Source of the DNA: Actinomycetes bacterium
GTDB taxonomy: Bacteria; Actinomycetota; Thermoleophilia; Solirubrobacterales; Solirubrobacteraceae
Direction of reading: 5' to 3'
DNA: 14,400 nucleotides
Assembly (NCBI GenBank): GCA_023429855.1
Contig: JAEZDB010000316.1
Coordinates: forward strand, 1-14,400
Positions 7,926 to 14,400 of the stretch are shown here, piece by piece (the first letter of the stretch is position 1; every line of letters starts with the position of its first letter). The notes under the pieces are model-generated. The model was given only the letters and a program-made list of their open reading frames with translations. It made no database searches and was not told the origin of the DNA. A program made the translations under genes and the position numbers.

Positions 7926-9779
7926 ATGTCGGAAAGTCAGGTCGCGCGCCGCACAGCGCCGGCGTCAACGTTCGCGGTCCTCGCGCTCATCGCGGGGCTG
8001 CTGCTCGGCCTGGCTGGAGCCGGGTCGGCGTCTGCGGCGCAGACGAAGATCACCAAGGTGTTCGGCGGCCCCGTCGCGGCCGAGGCCGACTGCAAGCCCA
8101 CAGGCACCGCGACGAAGACCGACGCGGCCGAGTTCACCGACTTCTGCGTTTCCTTCGCGACGAACTCGACGGAGACGACGCCAGCGGACGTCGACCTCAA
8201 GAGCCAGGTGATCGATACGCCGCGAGGCTTTGCGGGCATCGCCGACGCCTACGCGCAGTGCACCGACGCGCAGTTCAACAAGGCCTCGGAGGCCGCTGCC
8301 GGCTGCCTCCCGAACACGCAGATGGGCCAGGTCTCGGCGACGATCCGCGCGCAGACCTCGCTTGCGTTCGGGGTTCCGCTCGGCGAAATTGACGAGAACG
8401 GTCTCGCTACGCTGCACCCTACGGGCGCGGTCTACAACCTTGAGCACGGCCCCAATGAGGTCGCGCGCCTCGGAATCGACCTCGATCCGAAGGCGCTGAG
8501 CGGCACGGTGGATCAGCCGAACGTGAAGCTGATCGTGCGCGTGACGCTGCGACCGAGCCCCGACGTCGGCCTGCGTTCGATCGTCGACGACATGCCGAAG
8601 AAGGCGCACGTGAAGCTCACGGTGCCACCGCCGTTCAACCTCATCATCCCAAGCGTCGACGAGCAAGATGAGCTTGCCGTCGACGAGTTCAACCTCCTCT
8701 TCTGGGGTCCGAAGACGGGCAGCCGCGCGGCGATGCCCCGGCCGTTCGGCTTCCTCGGGGCCGACTGCTCGAACACCCAGGCGACGACGATCCGCGCCAC
8801 CGGCTACGACGGCCTCACGACCGGCGGCGACTCGCCGACGTACAAGCTCACCGACTGCGACGACCCGAACATCCCGTTCCTGCCGAGCGTGTCGTTCTCG
8901 ACCGACGAGAACCGCCCCGACGTGACGACCAAGACCACCGTCAGCGTGAAGTTCGGCAACTCGCCCAATCCCGCCTACCAGGCGGCCGGTCCGCGCAAGA
9001 CGGTGGTGACGCTGCCCGACGGCCTCAGCTTCTCGGGTCAGATCGCCAGCGGCGCGAACGGCCTACCGCTCTGCAAGCCGGAGCAGTTCGCGCAGTTCGA
9101 CGCTGCCGCGAGCTCGTGCCCCGACGCCACCGCGGTCGGCACGGTCTCGTTCAAGAGCCCGACCCAGTCGCGGCTGCTGACCGGCAAGGTGTTCCTCGGC
9201 GCGCAGCCCAAGCAGTACGCGCTGCCCGACATCTACATCGAGGCCCAGCTCGGGCCGGCGGCCGACGCGCCGCGCGTGAAGCTCCGCGGCGCGCTCACGA
9301 TCGACGACAAGAACCGCATCGTGACGACCCTCGAGGACCTGCCGGAGGTGCCGGTCAACGAGTTCCTGCTGACCTTCCGCGGCGGCGACCAGTCCGCGGT
9401 CGTGACCCCGCCCACCTGCGGCGAGTTCACGGGTGGTCTGGACGCGTTCTCCTTCGCGAAGCCCGCTGCGGCAAACACCTCGGCGGCGACCTACACCGTC
9501 AACAACGACTGCGACGCCGTGAAGAACTTCGCGCCGTCCGTGGTCTTTGACCTGGCCAACAAGCAGGCCGGGGGCACCGGTGCGTTCACGACGAGCATCA
9601 CGCGCCCGGACCGCAGCGAGCGCCTCGCGCGCACGCAGATCGAGCTACCGGCGGGCATGCTCGCCAACCTCAAGGGCGTCCCGGAGTGCCCGCAGAACGT
9701 CGCGGCCGCGGGGGGTTGCTCCGAGGCATCCCGGATCGGCTCGGCGGCGGCGTTGGCCGGCGTCGGCCCCGCGCCGTAG
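7926..9779 (+). CDS. Secreted modular cysteine-rich protein, paralog 4, N-terminal part (ends at in-frame TAG)
   Basis: This is the first 617 codons of a gene that continues in the same frame to 11126. The signal peptide covers about residues 1-37 or 38 (VARRTAP, a long Leu/Ala core, cut near GSASA). N module to Cys311 has DFC, CTDAQF with C-x14-C, NLEHGPNEVARLGIDL and LLFWG. M2 is 312-529 (FSGQIASGANGLPLC, RVKLRG, FRGGDQSAVVTP). M3 starts at 530 (TRPDRSERLA, GVPECPQNV, C-x9-C) and is cut after GVGPAP by TAG at 9777-9779. Relative to gene 3 it has a longer proline-containing loop before the LLFWG motif (about 8600-8660). If the stop is real, the product keeps the signal peptide but loses half of M3, all of M4 and the tail. 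If it is a base-call error, this is simply the first part of a 1066-residue protein. Confidence 0.85.
   Translation: MSESQVARRTAPASTFAVLALIAGLLLGLAGAGSASAAQTKITKVFGGPVAAEADCKPTGTATKTDAAEFTDFCVSFATNSTETTPADVDLKSQVIDTPRGFAGIADAYAQCTDAQFNKASEAAAGCLPNTQMGQVSATIRAQTSLAFGVPLGEIDENGLATLHPTGAVYNLEHGPNEVARLGIDLDPKALSGTVDQPNVKLIVRVTLRPSPDVGLRSIVDDMPKKAHVKLTVPPPFNLIIPSVDEQDELAVDEFNLLFWGPKTGSRAAMPRPFGFLGADCSNTQATTIRATGYDGLTTGGDSPTYKLTDCDDPNIPFLPSVSFSTDENRPDVTTKTTVSVKFGNSPNPAYQAAGPRKTVVTLPDGLSFSGQIASGANGLPLCKPEQFAQFDAAASSCPDATAVGTVSFKSPTQSRLLTGKVFLGAQPKQYALPDIYIEAQLGPAADAPRVKLRGALTIDDKNRIVTTLEDLPEVPVNEFLLTFRGGDQSAVVTPPTCGEFTGGLDAFSFAKPAAANTSAATYTVNNDCDAVKNFAPSVVFDLANKQAGGTGAFTTSITRPDRSERLARTQIELPAGMLANLKGVPECPQNVAAAGGCSEASRIGSAAALAGVGPAP
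9777..9779 (+). other. In-frame amber codon splitting gene 4
   Basis: The TAG falls between GVGPAP and the strand GTVYLT. Genes 3 and 5 have Phe and Gln at this codon. CAG (as in gene 5) or TAC would become TAG by one base change. The next bases are two G-runs (9779-9783 and 9785-9790, 11 of 12 bases G), a context prone to base-call error. The frame is unchanged on both sides and every conserved motif continues, so no second lesion is visible. Confidence 0.9.
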
Positions 9780-9794
9780 GGGGCGGGGGGCACC

Positions 9795-11126
9795 GTGTAC
9801 CTCACGACCCGCAGCGAGGGTGCCGTCTCCGGCATCGCCATCAAGTTCCCGATCGTCTTCGGCGAGGTCGACCTCGGCACGCTGAACGTCCTCGGCCGCA
9901 TCGAGATCCGCCCCGGCGATCTCGGCCTGCGGATCGTGGCCGACGTGCCCGAGCGGTTCGCGGGCGTGCCGCTGAACATCCGCACGTTCCAGGTGCGCCT
10001 AGATCGTCAGGGCTTCTCGCTCAACCCGACGAACTGCTCGCCCCTCAGCGCGACCTCCAAGATCACGAGCAACGCCGGCACCGTCGCCGACGCGCCGGCA
10101 GGGCTGCAGGTGACGGGTTGTGCGGCACTGCCGTTCGAGCCGCAAATCGACGCGGCGGTCACGGGCGCCACCAGCCGCCAGGGTCGACCGAACCTCTCGG
10201 TGCGCGTCCAGAACGCTGCAGGCGCCGGTGCGCTCCGCCAGACGTTCGTCACGCTGCCCAAGGGCGTTGCCGTCGATCTCGCACAGATCCCGCGCGCGTG
10301 CGCAGTAGCTGAGTTCGTCGGTGGCGGGTGCCCGGCGACCGCGATCATCGGCAAGGTCAGCGGCGCGCTCGCGATCACCGACGAGCGACTCACCGGCGAC
10401 CTGTACCTCCTCAAGCCGCTCCCCGGCAAAGTGCTGCCAGGACTCGGGATCGCGTTCACCGGACGCTTTGCTGGCCGCGTGACCGGTGAGAACGCCGTGG
10501 ACCAGAAGACCACGCAGCTCATCACGCAGTTCCCGGCGCTCCCCGACCTGCCGTTGACCGACTTCCAGATCGATCTCACCGGTGGCAACGGCGGCGCGCT
10601 GATCGCGACCGATGCGCTCTGCAGCGCGGCGTCGGTTGACTTCAAGGCGCGGTTCGTCTCGCACTCCGGTCCGACGAAGGACAAGACCGCCAAGACGCAG
10701 TGCGGCACGCCGCTCGGCGCCAAGCTGCCGAAGATCCAGGCCCGCCTCGGGGGCGTGCGTAAGGGCAAGCCGACGCTCGTCCTCACGGCCACGGCGCCGA
10801 CGGGGATGAAGATGAAGCAGCTCGACCTCGTGATGCCGAAGGGCTACACCGTGAGCACCTCGCGCGCGAAGAGCCGCAAGTCGATCGTGCTCAAGCAGCT
10901 CACGAGCAAGGGCAAGGTCAAATCCAAGCGCACCGGCGCGAGCAAGCTGCGGGTCACGCTCCCGAGCAAGGGCACGACGAAGGCACGGCTCATCACGCGC
11001 AGCGGCGCGATGACGATCAAGAAGTCGTCGATTCGGCGCAGCAAGAAGAAGGTCGTCGTGCAGCTCAAGGTGACCTACACCGACAAGTCCAAGGTCACGA
11101 TCCCGGTCCGCCTGACGCCCCGCTGA
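9795..11126 (+). CDS. Secreted modular cysteine-rich protein, paralog 4, C-terminal part (same frame after the TAG)
   Basis: Homology resumes at once after the stop (codons from 9780), so the GTG at 9795 is only the first possible start codon and it sits inside a conserved strand (VYLTTRSEGAVSG). The fragment has no signal peptide and no credible ribosome binding site, only G-runs. It encodes the second half of M3 (DLGTLNVLGR, RLDRQGFSLNPTNC, closing TGC), M4 (LPKGVAVDL, C-x9-C in CAVAEFVGGGC, closing TQCG) and a basic cysteine-free tail from about 10704, ending VRLTPR and TGA. It carries the remaining six of the 18 cysteines. It should be read as part of the gene starting at 7926, either interrupted or miscalled, and not as an independent gene. 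Confidence 0.75.
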   Translation: MYLTTRSEGAVSGIAIKFPIVFGEVDLGTLNVLGRIEIRPGDLGLRIVADVPERFAGVPLNIRTFQVRLDRQGFSLNPTNCSPLSATSKITSNAGTVADAPAGLQVTGCAALPFEPQIDAAVTGATSRQGRPNLSVRVQNAAGAGALRQTFVTLPKGVAVDLAQIPRACAVAEFVGGGCPATAIIGKVSGALAITDERLTGDLYLLKPLPGKVLPGLGIAFTGRFAGRVTGENAVDQKTTQLITQFPALPDLPLTDFQIDLTGGNGGALIATDALCSAASVDFKARFVSHSGPTKDKTAKTQCGTPLGAKLPKIQARLGGVRKGKPTLVLTATAPTGMKMKQLDLVMPKGYTVSTSRAKSRKSIVLKQLTSKGKVKSKRTGASKLRVTLPSKGTTKARLITRSGAMTIKKSSIRRSKKKVVVQLKVTYTDKSKVTIPVRLTPR

Positions 11127-11154
11127 ACCAACGCTAACCCTACTTTGTGGCGCA

Positions 11155-11183
11155 TTGATTCGACCAGCGTGATTCGATAGCGT
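11155..11183 (+). promoter_or_regulatory. Candidate promoter of gene 5
   Basis: TTGATT (11155-11160), 17 bases, then TAGCGT (11178-11183) fits a weak housekeeping-sigma promoter (TTGnnn and TAnnnT). It overlaps an imperfect direct repeat: TGATTCGA at 11156-11163 and again at 11170-11177, each followed by a short AGCG-containing stretch. Its position, about 50 bases before the start codon, is suitable. The match is partial, so this is tentative. Confidence 0.4.
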
Positions 11184-11200
11184 GTGGCGGGTCACACACG
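11181..11200. promoter_or_regulatory. Dyad overlapping the candidate gene 5 transcription start
   Basis: CGTGTG (11181-11186) and CACACG (11195-11200) are exact inverted repeats around eight bases. The dyad covers the end of the candidate -10 element and the expected start point, an operator-like position. It resembles the CRP-like site before gene 2 only loosely (TGTG and CACA with different spacing). Confidence 0.35.
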
Positions 11201-11223
11201 TGGGTCTGCTGGGGCCCGCCGTC

Positions 11224-11227
11224 GGAG
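11224..11227 (+). promoter_or_regulatory. Ribosome binding site of gene 5
   Basis: GGAG, five bases (AATTC), then ATG at 11233. This favours the ATG over the in-frame GTG at 11182, which lies within the candidate promoter and dyad. Confidence 0.7.
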
Positions 11228-11232
11228 AATTC

Positions 11233-14200
11233 ATGTCCACTCGTCGTCGCCGCGCCGTCCCGCGGCCGTCCACACGTCGCCGTTCCGCGATCGCTTTCGC
11301 CGTCGCAGTTGCCGGCCTGCTGCTGCCCGGGCAGGCGCTCGCGAAGAACGAGGTCACGCGGTTCTTCGCCGGACCGATTCCGCAGTCGACGCACTGCAAC
11401 CCCAACGTGACCCCCGACCAGATGCTCACGACGGCGGCGGCGCGCACCGACATGTGCATCGCCTTCTACATCGACGGCGGCGATCCGGCCAAGGGCGACG
11501 ACGTGAAGGAGACCGTCGCTGAGACGCCGCAGGGCTTCTACGCGACCGCCGACTCCTCGCCGAACTGCACGCTCGAGCAGCTCATGCCCGACCGCGGCGA
11601 CGCGTCGCGCTGCCCGGCCGGCGCCCAGGTGGGCGAGGCCGAGGTCCGCGTCCGCGTCGACTTGGGCTCCAGCGGCGTGCTGATCCCGCAGGTCGTGCAC
11701 GGCAAGGTCTGGAACGTGCAGCACAGCCCCGACGAGGTCGCGCGCCTCGCGCTGGAGCTCGCGCCCGAACTCGGCGGCATCCAGCTGCCGCACATCAAGG
11801 TCATGGGCCGCACGGTGCTGCGCCCGAACCCCGACGTCGGTCTGCGGACCACCTTCGAGGGCCAGCCGCGGACGGCCAACCTCGGCGCGCTCGGCACGCA
11901 CCCGATCGCGATCGACGCCATCTTCCTACGCCTCTGGGGCTCCAAAGCCGACCACCCGTCGCTCACGCAGGACTTCGGTCTGCTGGGCTCGGACTGCTCG
12001 ACCGACCAGGTCGCCCGCATGAAGTCCGTCAGCTGGAGCGGCGAGACCGACGACGCCGAGTACCGCTACCGCCTGACCGACTGCGAAAACGTTCCGTTCG
12101 ACGTGAACGCGACCGTCGAGACCGTCGAGCGCCGCCCCGACGTGCCGACGGCGACCAAGGTCACCGTGTCGATTCCGCAGAACGAGTTCCCGCGCGTGAC
12201 CGGCAACATGAAGAAGACCGTCCTCACGCTGCCCGCGGGCCTGGAGATGGGCGCGCAGATCGCGTCGGGCGCCGACGGCCTGCCGCTCTGCAAAGCCGGC
12301 GACTTCGGCTGGGACCAGATCGGCGCCTCGTCGTGCCCGGCCGCCTCGAAGGTCGCTGACATCAACATCATCTCGCCGCTGCAGGCCAACGAGTTCAAGG
12401 GCGCCGCGTACCTTGGCGAGCAGCCTGAGCCGGGTGCTCTGCCGCAGCTGTTCGTCGAGGGCGGCTTCGGTTCCAAGCCCGACTCGCCGCGCGTGAAGCT
12501 GCGCGGCAAGATGGCCGTCGACGAGAACGGCCGCATCACGAGCACCCTCGACAACCTCCCGCAGGTGCTCTTCCGCGAGTTCTCGCTGACCTTCAAGGGC
12601 GGCGACCACGCGGCCATGATCACGCCGCGCGAGTGCGGCACCACGACGGGCTCGATCGAGGCCACGCCGGCGAGCACCGGCCAGCCGATCGTGAAGGAGA
12701 TCCCGCTTACCATCGACGAAGACTGCATCGACCCGTCGGTGTTCACGCCGTCGATGTCGATCTCGACGAGCAACCCGCAGGCCGGCGGCCGCACGGTGCT
12801 GAAGGTGAAGACGAGCCGCCCCGACCGCACCGCGCGCATCAGCAAGATGGTCGCGAACCTGCCGCAGGGGATCCTGTCTGACCTCAAGCTCGCGACCGAG
12901 TGCTCCAACGACCAGGCTGCCGCTGCGGCGTGCCCGGAGTCGAGCCGCGTGGGCACCGTAACGGCGGAGTCGGGCGTCGGTCCGGCGCCGCAGACGGTGA
13001 CCGGCGACGTGTACCTCGGCCAGCGTCAAGAGGGTGCGGTTGCGGGGATCATCATCGCGACGAAGGTCGCCTTCGGCGATGTCGACCTCGGCCGGCTGAA
13101 CCTGCCGGCGCGCGTCGAGCTGCGTCCCGGCGACCTCGGCTTGCGGCTCACCGCCGAGGTGCCGCAGCGCTTCAAGGGCCTGTCGCTGAACCTTCGCTCG
13201 TTTGAGGTCGCCCTCGACCGGCCGAACTTCGCGATCAACCCGACCAGCTGCTTGCCGCTCACCAGCACCTCGAACCTGTTCTCCGATCGCGGTACCACCG
13301 CCGACGTGCCGCTCACGTTCCAGGTGTCGGGCTGCGAGTCGCTCGGCTTTGAGCCTTCGCTCGGCTTCGCGCTCAGCGGCTCGATGAAGCCTGGCGACAA
13401 GCCCAACATCGGTGTCACCGTCTCGCTGGCGCAGGGCGGGTCCAACATCAAGTCGACCGCCGTGATGATGCCGGCTGGTCTCAGCGCCGATCTCAAGCAG
13501 ATCCCGCGCGCTTGCCCGGGTGCCTCGTGGGACGTCGGCACCTGCGGCGCGGACGCCGTAATCGGCACCGCCCAGGCGAAGATCGCGATCACCGACGAGG
13601 TGATCAACGGCAAAGTCAGCATGGTCAAGGTCGAGGGGCAGACGCTCCCCGGCATCGGCATCCAGCTCGAGGGCCGGTTCGCGTCGCGCCTGCTGGGCAG
13701 GATCGCCGTCGACCAGGCCACCACGCGCTTGGTCACCCGCTTTGAATCGCTGCCCGACGTGCCGATCAGCCAGCTGCAGCTCGCCCTTGAGGGCGGCCCC
13801 CGCGGTGCGCTGATCGCCACGAAGGCGCTGTGCTCGACGGGCGGCAAGCCCGCCTTGCAGGGCACCTTCGTGGGCCAGTCCGGCAAGACGGCCACCCGCG
13901 AGGCGGCCGCGCAGTGCTCCGGGGTTCAGCTCGGCGGCGCGCTCCTCGTGAAGGCGAGCGGTTCGACCCGCAAGACGCTGAAGTTCAAGTTCACGGCGCC
14001 GGCGGGCAAGAAGCTCAAGACGATCAAGTTCACGCTGCCGAGCGGCATCCGCGTGACGGCGAAGAAGGTCGCGAAGAACAAGACGCTTCGCGGCACGCGC
14101 ACGTCGAAGCTGTCGGGCAAGCGCACCATCGTCGGCCGCGTCTCGTCGGCTGGCAAGGCGACCTACACCGTCACGGTCCCCAAGGGCGCGCTCGTTCTCA

Positions 14201-14298
14201 GCAAGTCCGCCAAGAAGAAGAAGTCCTTCTCAACTCGTCCCCGCGTCGCCTACACCGACGGCACCCGCGACACCGCCCGGGTGACCTTCAAGCGGTAG
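11233..14298 (+). CDS. Secreted modular cysteine-rich protein, paralog 5 (intact, four modules)
   Basis: The product is 1021 residues. The signal peptide covers about residues 1-37, with a strongly basic start (RRRR at 4-7, RRR at 15-17) and a likely cut after GQALA. N module 38-284 has HCNPN, DMC, C-x14-C, the NVQHSPDEVARLALEL counterpart of NLEH..., and LRLWG in place of LVFWG. M2 285-498 has GAQIASGADGLPLC, RVKLRG and FKGGDHAAMITP. M3 499-701 has SRPDRTARI, C-x9-C, GDVYLG and DRPNFAINPTSC. M4 702-895 has C-x9-C (CPGASWDVGTC) and MVKVEGQTLPGIG as in gene 2. The tail 896-1021 is very Lys-rich (KKKK, KKL, KKV) with no cysteine. In M2 the usual C-x6-G is C-x6-A, the only exception in the window. 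It is a sister to the gene 3/4 pair. Function is unknown; export is inferred. Confidence 0.92.
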   Translation: MSTRRRRAVPRPSTRRRSAIAFAVAVAGLLLPGQALAKNEVTRFFAGPIPQSTHCNPNVTPDQMLTTAAARTDMCIAFYIDGGDPAKGDDVKETVAETPQGFYATADSSPNCTLEQLMPDRGDASRCPAGAQVGEAEVRVRVDLGSSGVLIPQVVHGKVWNVQHSPDEVARLALELAPELGGIQLPHIKVMGRTVLRPNPDVGLRTTFEGQPRTANLGALGTHPIAIDAIFLRLWGSKADHPSLTQDFGLLGSDCSTDQVARMKSVSWSGETDDAEYRYRLTDCENVPFDVNATVETVERRPDVPTATKVTVSIPQNEFPRVTGNMKKTVLTLPAGLEMGAQIASGADGLPLCKAGDFGWDQIGASSCPAASKVADINIISPLQANEFKGAAYLGEQPEPGALPQLFVEGGFGSKPDSPRVKLRGKMAVDENGRITSTLDNLPQVLFREFSLTFKGGDHAAMITPRECGTTTGSIEATPASTGQPIVKEIPLTIDEDCIDPSVFTPSMSISTSNPQAGGRTVLKVKTSRPDRTARISKMVANLPQGILSDLKLATECSNDQAAAAACPESSRVGTVTAESGVGPAPQTVTGDVYLGQRQEGAVAGIIIATKVAFGDVDLGRLNLPARVELRPGDLGLRLTAEVPQRFKGLSLNLRSFEVALDRPNFAINPTSCLPLTSTSNLFSDRGTTADVPLTFQVSGCESLGFEPSLGFALSGSMKPGDKPNIGVTVSLAQGGSNIKSTAVMMPAGLSADLKQIPRACPGASWDVGTCGADAVIGTAQAKIAITDEVINGKVSMVKVEGQTLPGIGIQLEGRFASRLLGRIAVDQATTRLVTRFESLPDVPISQLQLALEGGPRGALIATKALCSTGGKPALQGTFVGQSGKTATREAAAQCSGVQLGGALLVKASGSTRKTLKFKFTAPAGKKLKTIKFTLPSGIRVTAKKVAKNKTLRGTRTSKLSGKRTIVGRVSSAGKATYTVTVPKGALVLSKSAKKKKSFSTRPRVAYTDGTRDTARVTFKR

Positions 14299-14311
14299 CT
14301 CACAAGCCACC

Positions 14312-14338
14312 GGTGGGCGCCCTTGGTGCGGGCCCGCC
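14312..14338 (+). terminator. Possible terminator hairpin after gene 5
   Basis: GGTGGGC (14312-14318) can pair with GCCCGCC (14332-14338), seven pairs including one G-U, around a 13-base loop. It begins 13 bases after the stop codon. There is no T-run after it, and several short palindromes overlap, so the call is weak. Confidence 0.35.
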
Positions 14339-14391
14339 ATGAAACCTGAGCGCAGAGCGAGCGCTTGGAAACGCGAGGGGGCGCGCAGCTT

Positions 14392-14399
14392 GGAAGGAG
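14392..14399 (+). promoter_or_regulatory. Strong Shine-Dalgarno-like sequence at the right edge
   Basis: GGAAGGAG ends one base before the window edge. It is the best anti-16S match in the window and predicts a + strand start codon about 5 to 9 bases further on, probably the next gene of this run. The gene itself is not visible. Confidence 0.45.
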
Positions 14400-14400
14400 C

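Noticed and set aside
7871..8392. Plus-strand frame of 173 codons overlapping the start of gene 4
   Set aside because: It is a shifted-frame shadow of the gene 4 signal peptide and N module, with no homology to the paralogs in that frame.
9779..9790. G-quadruplex in the G-rich stretch after the TAG
   Set aside because: Only two long G-runs are present, separated by one C. A stable four-run quadruplex is not supported.
9795..11126. Second half of gene 4 as an independent gene starting at GTG 9795
   Set aside because: It would begin inside a conserved beta strand of M3 without a signal peptide, and the homologous frame is already open from 9780.
11182..11232. GTG at 11182 as an upstream start of gene 5
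   Set aside because: It lies inside the candidate -10 element and dyad, has no ribosome binding site, and adds residues before a signal peptide that begins properly at ATG 11233.
11242..11301. Twin-arginine export signal in gene 5
   Set aside because: There are RRR clusters, but the usual S/T-R-R-x-F-L-K pattern is not met. A general Sec-type signal peptide explains it equally well.
9999..11459. Minus-strand frame of 486 codons spanning genes 4 and 5
   Set aside because: It crosses the gene 4-5 gap and the gene 5 start, shows Arg-rich low-complexity composition, and antisense shadows like it occur opposite every gene here.
1..14400. tRNA or rRNA genes, CRISPR arrays, insertion sequences, toxin-antitoxin or defence genes
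   Set aside because: No cloverleaf-like or rRNA sequence, no regularly spaced DNA repeats, no transposase motifs and no terminal inverted repeats were seen. The repetition in this window is protein-level paralogy.

Overview
The window is very GC-rich (I estimate the upper 60s in percent) and carries five consecutive genes, all on the + strand, that encode paralogous secreted multi-domain proteins. There is no housekeeping gene, RNA gene, transposon, phage gene or CRISPR array to place the organism. The codon use, the GGAG-type ribosome binding sites and the protein family itself point to a high-GC actinobacterium. The motifs resemble, from memory, a large lineage-expanded set of secreted 'hypothetical proteins' in Thermoleophilia/Solirubrobacterales. 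That placement is an inference and was not searched.

Layout: gene 1 (2-2152) is a 5'-truncated paralog whose start lies off the window. Gene 2 (2394-4364) is a short paralog. Gene 3 (4561-7725) is full length. Gene 4 (7926-11126) is full length but is split by an in-frame TAG at 9777-9779 into 7926-9779 and 9795-11126. Gene 5 (11233-14298) is full length. A strong Shine-Dalgarno-like sequence at the right edge (14392-14399) suggests another gene just outside. Intergenic gaps are 106 to 241 bases. They hold a perfect TGTGA-N6-TCACA palindrome before gene 2, a double hairpin after gene 2, and a plausible promoter with an overlapping dyad before gene 5.

Protein plan: signal peptide, a preamble with two cysteines, then cysteine-bearing modules of about 195-220 residues, then a cysteine-free basic tail of about 125-140 residues. 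Full-length members have four modules (N, M2, M3, M4). Gene 2 has only N and M4. Every module has four cysteines, and the first two are always spaced C-x14-C in N and M2 and C-x9-C in M3 and M4. This holds in all 17 modules visible. The mature full-length proteins therefore have exactly 18 cysteines and gene 2 has 10. Genes 3 and 4 are the closest pair, gene 5 is next, and genes 1 and 2 are more diverged.

Function is unknown. The best supported reading is a locally duplicated family of disulfide-stabilised, probably beta-rich exported proteins, released or held at the envelope through the basic tail. No enzyme motif, sortase signal or C-terminal membrane anchor is visible.
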